The position numbers were made by a program, and so were the translations under genes. A stretch of 64,000 nt of DNA from Orychophragmus violaceus. Lineage: Eukaryota; Streptophyta; Magnoliopsida; Brassicales; Brassicaceae. Below are positions 57,660 to 64,000 of the stretch, piece by piece (the stretch's first letter is position 1; each line of letters starts with the position of its first letter). Location: the NCBI GenBank assembly GCA_030180135.1, contig CM058237.1, positions 36,353,126-36,417,125 on the forward strand, given 5' to 3'. The notes under the pieces were generated by a model, which was given only the letters and a program-made list of their open reading frames with translations, was not told where the DNA came from and made no database searches.

Positions 57660-58215
57660 CCCGTCACGAATAGGTTTCCGAGCTCCCATAGGAAGTTCAA
57701 GAGTCATGGAATTGCGGTGGTTAGGGCGGCGAGTATAGATAAGGTTAGCAGCGCAATCAAACCAGGAGGACTGGTGGAGAGTGATAAGTTACCGATGGAT
57801 GTTCGGAAACGAGCTATGGAAGCTGTTGACGAGTGTGGTCGGAGAGTCACTGTTGGCGACGTGGCTAGCAGAGCTGGCTAGAAAGTTACTGAAGCTCAGA
57901 AAGCATTTCAAGCTCTGGTGGCTGATACAGATGGGTTTCTAGAGGTATTTGCTGGTCTGATTTGATCCCCATTGATTCAAATTGATACTGAAACTTAAAT
58001 AGCTGTATAAAGTATTGATCTTTATGGTTCTAAATTCTGTGAGCATTTCTTCATTTAGGTTTCATATTATCATTCTAGACAATGGCATTGGTTTGAGAGC
58101 TGTGCACTAACCTTTTGGAATTTGTTAAAAGTGAGGATGATAATCGTCAAAGAAGACGCGGGCGCGGGTATGATTTTGGAGTCAATTTCTATTTCAACCC
58201 TGTCGATCAATTTCT
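57660..58215 (+). pseudogene. Captured exons of an At5g03900-like plastid protein
   Basis: 57660-57942 encodes VSSAIKPGGLVESDKLPMDV, RKRAMEAVDECGRRVTVGDV and, past a TAG stop (57880-57882), KVTEAQKAFQALVADTDGFL, ending at a splice-donor-like gtattt. About 58130-58215 encodes RRGRGYDFGVNFYFNPVDQF. Both match, in order, the Arabidopsis 'uncharacterized protein At5g03900, chloroplastic' as I remember it. The exon between them and the rest of the gene are missing. The Ser/Pro-rich part upstream (57456-57660) could be its transit peptide. Non-functional. Confidence 0.6.
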
Positions 58216-58285
58216 ATGACACGGAAGCTTTGGAACCATCCCCTGTTCAAGAGTTGAGTTAACCTCATTGAATTCTTATTGACAG

Positions 58286-58433
58286 GAAGATCGTGAAAAC
58301 GTGTTACGGGCCAGAAGTTCAGGTAAAGGGGTTTTGACAGCTCCTTTCCCACTGATAAAGACAAATAGACTTGGGGTGATCTTGACGTTTGCAGTCTACA
58401 AAAGAGATCTCCCTTCCAATGCCGAGCTAAGTT
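58286..58433 (+). pseudogene. Captured piece of a cytokinin-receptor CHASE domain (AHK2/3-like)
   Basis: The frame reads EDRENVLRARSSGKGVLTAP, then FPLIKTNRLGVILTFAVYKR, then DLPSNA. This is the cytokinin-binding CHASE domain of Arabidopsis histidine kinases AHK2/AHK3. Only about 47 residues are present, with no start, membrane segments or kinase; it is a capture inside the CACTA-like element. Confidence 0.75.
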
Positions 58434-58478
58434 ATTGTTGAGCAGCAGCAGAAGAACACTAAAGTTCATGGGTTTAGG

Positions 58479-58740
58479 TTAAGTAAAAATCATGACTTTA
58501 TTGTGAAATTTGGATTTACTAGCTCTGCTCCAGAATCTGCGTTTGCTTGTGTGGCTGTTTGAATTGAGGCTTATGTATTCAAAGCTCTCATCTTTGGTTT
58601 CATGAGCTTTGCTGATGGATTCCCCAATCTGTTTATTAACAACGCTAATGAAATCTGAGGCCAACACGTTGCATTCCTTGTTCACCATGGCAAGGATTCT
58701 CTCTAACATCCCCATTTCCACTTTCAGTTCGTTTCCTTGA
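58479..58740 (-). pseudogene. Captured gene piece of unknown origin
   Basis: A minus-strand frame of 80 residues: MGMLERILAMVNKECNVLAS, then DFISVVNKQIGESISKAHE and a Ser/Arg/Lys-rich end. Its composition looks like real exon sequence, but I do not recognise the parent. Confidence 0.35.
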
Positions 58741-60400
58741 GATCTCTAGGTCATAAGTGATTATCGATTCTGAATGACCATTGTTATCTGAGTTAAGGAT
58801 CCTCCTTTGGATTTATTTTGGTTGGCTTGAGATCTTATAGTTATTTGTGCTGGTTCATAGCTTTGAATCTATTCTTTTCTGTGGAGAGAACTTATACGAA
58901 GAAGAAGAGTTTGATCAGAATCAAAGACAGCTTGCTGGACTGGTACGAGATGTGTGCCATTTATTTCTTCTTAAGTGATGTCTTCAATCTCTGTATTGAC
59001 TTTCGTTTTTTATGCTTTGCAGGCTGTTCGTTAGTCTCTTCTAAGGGGAGTAACACTGCGATTCCATCCAGCAGTGTAACTACAATGATTCAGGTTGATT
59101 CATCTTCCGTGAAAGGTGTGTTGTCATATTTGTCACCTATCGATTCAGGTTGTTAACTGATTTTATAGAATGCAACTTCTCTTAAGCTTGTATTATAGAC
59201 TTGTACTAAATGTTGTCTTTTGTTTTTACATTAGTTGAGAGCTCAAATCAGTAACATCTCAGCAAGAACACTTACGAAATTTTGGTTTTGGCTCTTTTTT
59301 TTTTTTTATAGAGCTGAGCAGTAACAAAGAGATTGAGGTAGAAGATTGCATATGAAGGACACAGTCAAAGCTAATAGTAACCATAGTTTGAAGATTAAGT
59401 TACAAGAAGCTAAAAGCACCCGAGCTTGTCGAGCCTATGTAGGATGTGTTTGGGGATCCAAACTAAATTGTAAATAAAATTGCAATGTATATTTTATGTA
59501 TATGTTGTGAACAATATTACCAATTGGATTAAAAAAATATAACAAATTTAATAAAAAAATACATATTTGTTTTATTATAAATATCATAATATTGGAAACA
59601 AATAAATTCTTCAATTTTAGTTTAGGGTATATAGGGTTTAAAATACTATCAGTTTTACTTTAGGATATATATAGGGTTTAGGGTTTAAAATACTATCAGT
59701 TTTAGTTTAGGGTATATATAGGATTTAGGGTTTAAAATACTATCAGTTTTAGTTTAGGGTATATATAGGGTATTGGAGAGGATATGATATTTGATTTAGA
59801 GATTATGGTATTTGGTTTAGAGATTAGTGTATTGGAGTTTAGGGTATTACAATATATTTCTTTTTATTTATATTCCACTAAAAGTTTTAATATAGAGTAT
59901 TGCAATATAAGGTTTATGGTATTTTCCAAATCAAACAATTGTCTATAAAAAAGGTTAGAACAAACAAATTCTTCAATTTTGTTTTAAGGTATAAATAGGG
60001 TTTAGGGTATTGAAGTATAGGGTTTAGGATTCACAATTAAACAAAAAAAAATTATTTGTCATTTAACATAAGAAAGATCTTATTAGAAAATATAAGTTTT
60101 CAAATATTTTATTTAGAGTTTAGGGCATTGTAGTAAAGGTTTAGGGTTTAGGGTATTGGAATATTGAATTTAATATTCATACTTCAAAATATCTTATTTT
60201 CTAAATATATTATTGTTAAGTATTAACTTAAAAAATTATATATAATTGGAAGAGTCTATTACATGTTTAAATTTACAACTTTTTAATTACTTTTAATCAT
60301 ATTTCTTATTTTAAAATTATTTTCTAAAATTAACTAAATCTAGAAAAAAAATCTATTGGTTGAAAAGCAATCACACGGATCACTAATATCTACCGTTGAT
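58741..60400. other. AT-rich interior of the CACTA-like element, with telomere-like repeats
   Basis: Contains a possible small exon near 59023-59115 (SLVSSKGSNTAIPSSS in one frame), then non-coding AT-rich DNA. Three 47-bp tandem units begin at 59637, 59684 and 59731, with tttaaaatactatcag and tttaggg motifs. Further scattered tttaggg copies continue to about 60160. Confidence 0.6.
59637..59777. repeat. 47-bp tandem repeat containing TTTAGGG
   Basis: Units at 59637, 59684 and 59731 with few differences. Each has one or two copies of the plant telomere heptamer. Confidence 0.85.
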
Positions 60401-60779
60401 TATCAATATCAACGGCTGTGAAATACACGGATACAAATCAATGTTGCAGCCCTAAATCTAATTTTGTCGAACGATCTTCCAGCCTCCTCTGCTCTCCTCC
60501 TTCCCACAACCTCAATCTTTATGGGTTTCCCCGAGCCCCTGCAATCCCCCGCCACCTCCAACTTTTCGGATCTGAATCCACACTCATATCTCCCCCTGGC
60601 TGAGTCCACCATCGGTTCTCCCTCTGGCTAAATCAATCCACCATCGGTTCTCTTTCTCGTCTCCACTCATCGTTTGTCTCAAGTTCTATCTCTCTCTCTG
60701 TTGTCGATCTTTCTCTATGTGTTCAATCTCTCTCTCTACCTGTTCGATCTCTCTCTCTATCTGTTCCATCTCTCTCTCC

Positions 60780-61402
60780 CCTTTACACAAACCCTAAATC
60801 GCTGCTGCTTCCTCTTCTCAACCTAATGTTACATATGATGGTTATGCTTCTGAAAATTTTGTTGCTGGCTCTTCCTCTAGCCGCGAGAGAAAGAAAGGTA
60901 TCTTTCACCATCAACGATACTCTCCAGGTTTTCTTCTCTTGTTTCCTGTTTAATTCCGTGTGTTAACTAAATCGTGATGGAAATTGTAACCCTGATTACT
61001 CATCTAGACAACACTGGTTTTGTGAATTTTTGCAGTTGTTCGAGCAAAATCCGCCTCCGACACATGACAACATAGGCTGGAATGATGTCCTTCAGATATC
61101 TGATCACCTTTCTAAACAAGCCACCATAGGTTTTCGTCTCTTTCTTTTCTGCCAATTGCTGTTTTTTCGATCGTATATTACCAATTCGTTTGGTGCTTGT
61201 TCTTTGGGTTTACTCCATTAGTGGGAATGCTATGGTGATAAAAGAACACATCTGTGCTATTATAGTCATGATCAAGCTGGAGAATCCGGAAGAAAACGGT
61301 GGGTTTGTGGACTCGCTTGAGAATTTACAGAAGTTGTGTCAAGGAACCGGAGTAGAGATTGATGAGCTTGGAGCCTGTGTTTATCCCCCGCAAGAATGTT
61401 GA
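60780..61402 (+). pseudogene. Captured fragments of a cyclin-D1-binding (GCIP-like) protein gene
   Basis: About 60827-60897 ends in SSSRERKK with donor gtatct. After an intron with acceptor tttttgcag (61035), the exon reads QLFEQNPPPTHDNIGWNDVL and QISDHLSKQATIG with another donor-like end. A later segment (61208-61399) reads VIKEHICAIIVMIKLENPEE, then NGGFVDSLENLQKLCQGTGV, EIDELGACVYPPQE. These are N- and C-terminal parts of the plant GCIP/cyclin-D1-binding family; the long middle is missing. Introns are kept, so capture was from genomic DNA. Confidence 0.65.
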
Positions 61403-61737
61403 AGTCTCCGATCAGGTAGATACATAGATCATTTGTGGAGATTTCAAGGACTTTGCAAGACGAAGAAGAACATGCACGTTTAAGAGGATCATCGACTCGG
61501 ATTAGGAATCATGTCTTTGTATTCAAGTGTGGTTTAATATTTGTAACCAATAAACCGATATCCGGTTCAGATATATGAATAAATATATTTTTTCCCCTAA
61601 ATTAATTTTGTTTTTAGTAGAATCTTTATTTTTAATTTTAATTATAATTTCATAAATTAATTAATTTTAACAAATTTAATTATTTGTAGTTGAATATTAA
61701 TGGTAAATTAGGTGCTCACTTCGGCAAACAAAAACGT

Positions 61738-61873
61738 CATGAAAACATATTCACTGGCACTGAAAATGTGTTATCATAATTTATATTACAGCATGAAAAT
61801 ATCGCCATGAAAACATATTTACTGGCACTGAAAATGTGTTATCATAATTTATATTACAGCATGAAAATATCGC
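61738..61873. repeat. 68-bp direct tandem duplication near the CACTA right end
   Basis: 61738-61805 and 61806-61873, nearly identical, part of the subterminal region. Confidence 0.9.
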
Positions 61874-62051
61874 CATGAAAAACTGCATGATAGCACTACA
61901 CATGTGTTATAAAATGATTTCCGATAGCGATTATATAATGCTACAATATGTCCATTTATTATAGCATTAAAAAATGCTATGGTAGGGGGGGGTCTATTAT
62001 AGCTGCGGGTGACATAGCGTTCATGAAAACGCTATCATTGTGTTTCTAGTT

Positions 62052-62323
62052 CTTGAACTTGTGCTTAATCTGAATCCGGTTAGTTAAGTATCTGGCATTG
62101 TATAATTCCCGAGAGCTTCCTAAGTCTGACGCCTTTCTCCCATTGAAAACACTCTTCAATTTACTTGCATTCGTTTACTGCTTTCTCTTGGTTGGCTTAG
62201 CTTAACTGAAAGACATATAATCTGTCGTGTGAAACTTGAGTCCTTGTGGATACGATACCCTGAATACTACATTCGCATAACTGTGCACTTGCAGTAGAAT
62301 AAGGATATAACTTTGATCTATCA
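62052..62323 (+). repeat. 5' LTR of G, second part
   Basis: Resumes after the CACTA and ends gatctatca. Contains 'gtggatacgatacc' and 'actgtgcacttgcag', matching the end of 813-2005. Confidence 0.85.
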
Positions 62324-62329
62324 AGTTTT

Positions 62330-62347
62330 TGGCGCCGTTGCCGGGGA
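62330..62347 (+). other. Primer-binding site of G (tRNA-Asp)
   Basis: tggcgccgttgccgggga is the complement of the 3' end of plant tRNA-Asp(GTC) including CCA; usual for Athila-type elements. Confidence 0.92.
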
Positions 62348-62469
62348 CTCAACTGAGTTCGCCGATAGATTTTGTTTTAAGGTTTAGTCTAAGTCTTTTA
62401 TTTCTTTTGTTACTCACGTTCTCTTGTTTGGCTTGTTTTTGTTGCTGCAGGAATCGACTGAAGCACTCA

Positions 62470-62504
62470 GCGTCGACCGACACCACTCTAGTGTCGCCCG
62501 ACAC
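62470..62504. repeat. Double-palindrome unit just upstream of gag in G
   Basis: gcgtcgaccgacac (62470) and gtgtcgcccgacac (62491), 21 bp apart, near an in-frame start region. Confidence 0.85.
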
Positions 62505-62535
62505 CAAGCGCGGATTTCACCTCTGAAATCAGTGT

Positions 62536-62709
62536 ATGCCAAGTCGACACACCCGAAGCAATCCGAACGAAGAACTTGTTAACCTCAGACTTGAGGAGCT
62601 TGCTAAACTTGAGAGAACGAACAGAAAAGCTCAGAGAATTTCAAGGATGATGAACAATCGTTTGATCTTTATACCAGATGCTGAAGGAGTTCTGACAGAC
62701 CAACAGAAT
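62536..62709 (+). pseudogene. Start of Athila-type gag in G, cut by Copia LTR F
   Basis: MPSRHTRSNPNEELVNLRLE, then ELAKLERTNRKAQRISRMMN and a short following part up to DQQN, where F begins at 62710. The TRSN...LERTxRKAQR block resembles the beginning of Athila gag. Downstream coding sequence is beyond the window. Confidence 0.65.
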
Positions 62710-63387
62710 TGTTGGATCCCCTAGGATCTAGGGTTCGTTATATTGAATCACTAACCTCGTTCTTACCTAGAACTGGCAGTGGAATGATTGGAGAACGAGA
62801 TCAGTAGCGAATCAAGTGCTTCGCCTCTACCAAGCACACACTCACACAACCTGGAACGCCGGGATGCTAGTGCCGGATTCGGGGATGAGTTTTCGATGTC
62901 TCTGTTTTTCTCTCTGAGAATTCCAGTGACGGCTAGGGCTCCAGGTCGACCATATAATCCTTTATATATCGACCTGGAATTGACATGACAAACCGTCGGA
63001 TAAGCCCGACTCGTTTATGTCAAAACCCGATATGCATCGATCGACACACTTACTGTGTCGATCGACACACCTTCTCGAAAAGCCTGCATCGATCGACAAA
63101 CTCATGTATCGATCGACACATACATCATAAAACTCTATGTCAATGTGTATCCAATACACATCAACGTGATCATTATCAAATGATCATTCCCATATGTTAG
63201 CTTCCAGATTGCTTAGGTGTGTGACCCTATAGGATCATATAATACTGGCAGTAAGTCTACAACTTACAGATTACATGAGGCTTCTAGCAAAGCATTACAA
63301 TCACCAGTATTATACAAACGATTGATCTCGATACACAACTACTATCAGGAGTGAGTACAAGTGTGATTTCAGGACACAATCCCAACA
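62710..63387 (-). repeat. 3' LTR of Copia element F
   Basis: 678 bp with perfect TGTTGG/CCAACA ends, followed by the complement of the polypurine tract (atctcccacttg). Left target sequence is agaat (62705-62709). The middle is a hairpin chain: 9-bp stem ccaggtcga/tcgacctgg (62941-62977), two double-palindrome units (63034-63068; 63086-63119), an atgtgtat/atacacat stem (63143-63161) and a tgatcatt/aatgatca stem (63167-63186). Related to the B LTR but clearly diverged. Confidence 0.88.
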
Positions 63388-64000
63388 ATCTCCCACTTGT
63401 ACTGGAATCATCAATTCCTACAATCCTTTTGTCTCTATATCTCGATTTGGCATAAGACAAGATTAGTGTCATTCTTATTAAGCCAATATCATGTTTATCG
63501 AACTCCTGATCTATGCTGAACAAAACAAACAACTGAACTACAGTTCGTTTGAGTGCGGCCACACATTTTCTCAGCATAAAATCTTCGATAGGCCCTGAGA
63601 TATTTATCTCCCGTTATTCAGGAGGGACAAATCCCATCTTGCTCCATCCCTGTTCCTTTACACACTTCATGATACACCTGAGCAGTGCCTTTATAGCCGC
63701 CAATTACGGATCAACGTTTGACAAGGTCAAGGTGCACCAATTCACATGCAAGAAATCATGATGAACTCAGGTCTAAGGACTATACTCAATAGTCGTAATG
63801 AGAACCTCTCATGACACAGATATAACTATCCTGGAGACTTCTCATTAGCGGGTCACGTCCGATCATATGTTCACCAACATATATCTATGTGACTGACTGT
63901 GATACTCATATCATTGACTCCATGAAACTTAGTCAACAGTCACCTCACAAGCTAGTCTCTCACGGTTGTTATTGTCCCATTTTAACAACCTCGACTAGGG
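63388..64000 (-). mobile_element. 3' non-coding internal region of Copia element F
   Basis: Resembles 20145-20760 of B, including the 'ggactatactcaatagtcgta' phrase; no coding frame. F continues beyond the right edge. Confidence 0.8.

Larger units (their letters stand above)
57271..62051 (+). mobile_element. CACTA-like non-autonomous transposon carrying host gene fragments
   Basis: The left end is cactacaagaaatatgggta, a typical CACTA terminus. The right end, on the opposite strand, reads aactagaaacacaatgatagcg, a related but degraded form with three bases missing. Subterminal copies of tagca/tgcta motifs occur near both ends, as in CACTA elements. No transposase is seen in 4.8 kb. It interrupts an LTR whose two halves otherwise align with the left Athila LTR. 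A 3-bp target duplication is not evident. Interior: pieces of at least three host genes with introns. Confidence 0.7.
56387..64000 (+). mobile_element. Athila-type Gypsy element G (5' end), with CACTA and Copia insertions
   Basis: 5' LTR, primer site complementary to Asp tRNA, and start of gag; the remainder is beyond the right edge. Broken twice: a CACTA-like element in the LTR and Copia LTR F in gag. LTR length without the CACTA is about 1156 bp, near the 1193 bp of the left Athila LTR. Confidence 0.85.

Noticed and set aside
63284..63577. 97-codon minus-strand frame at the right edge
   Set aside because: Lies across the LTR F boundary and non-coding internal region that is non-coding in B and E.

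Overview
This is repeat-dense plant nuclear DNA, most probably from a Brassicaceae species. The evidence is: Ty1/Copia elements primed by initiator-Met tRNA; Ty3/Gypsy elements of the Tat and Athila types; GT..AG introns; and host-gene pieces that read like Arabidopsis genes (an Agenet protein, annexin 4, a cytokinin-receptor CHASE domain, an At5g03900-type plastid protein, a cyclin-D1-binding/GCIP protein). The species assignment is inference.

Layout. 1-2005: 3' end of an Athila-type element (internal tail, polypurine tract, 3' LTR). 2006-9031: remnant of a Tat-type Gypsy (A') carrying reverse transcriptase, two RNase H domains, integrase and an antisense spliced gene, cut at both ends. 9032-9696: Copia 3' end. 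10082-12340 (minus): a complete six-exon Agenet-domain gene of 207 codons, the only intact host gene here, with a non-coding first exon near 13090. 13713-54898: a 41.2-kb Tat-type Gypsy (A; target duplication GTATT) that would be about 11.7 kb without its guests. Two related Copia elements sit in its polyprotein gene 138 bp apart: B (minus, 19464-34185, duplication CGAGG) and E (plus, 34329-49123, duplication GAGCC). Each was then hit by a member of a second Copia family: C in B (minus, 21357-29075, duplication AACAT) and D in E (plus, 36429-44097, duplication TAAAG). 54904-56386: host DNA with an annexin-4 fragment. 56387-64000: 5' end of another Athila-type element (G), whose LTR is split by a CACTA-like transposon with captured host exons (57271-62051) and whose gag is split by a third Copia LTR (F, from 62710).

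By hand count the LTR pairs differ by about 3.0% (A), 1.3% (B), 0.7% (E) and about 0.2% (C, D), which agrees with the nesting order. C has an uninterrupted 1324-residue polyprotein; D has a single in-frame stop. B and E keep an open 292-codon gag but share a set of lesions that disable protease, integrase, reverse transcriptase and RNase H, so they look like a gag-only family mobilised in trans, plausibly by the C/D family.

The most unusual signal is a 35-bp unit made of two 14-bp near-palindromes (consensus GNRTCGAYCGAYNC), nearly always exactly 21 bp apart with a variable 7-bp spacer. It occurs about 22 times, in LTRs, leaders and even coding regions of unrelated Athila and Copia elements, and is absent from the Tat element and from C and D. 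In Copia LTRs it sits in a chain of short hairpins whose stems differ between elements by compensating changes.
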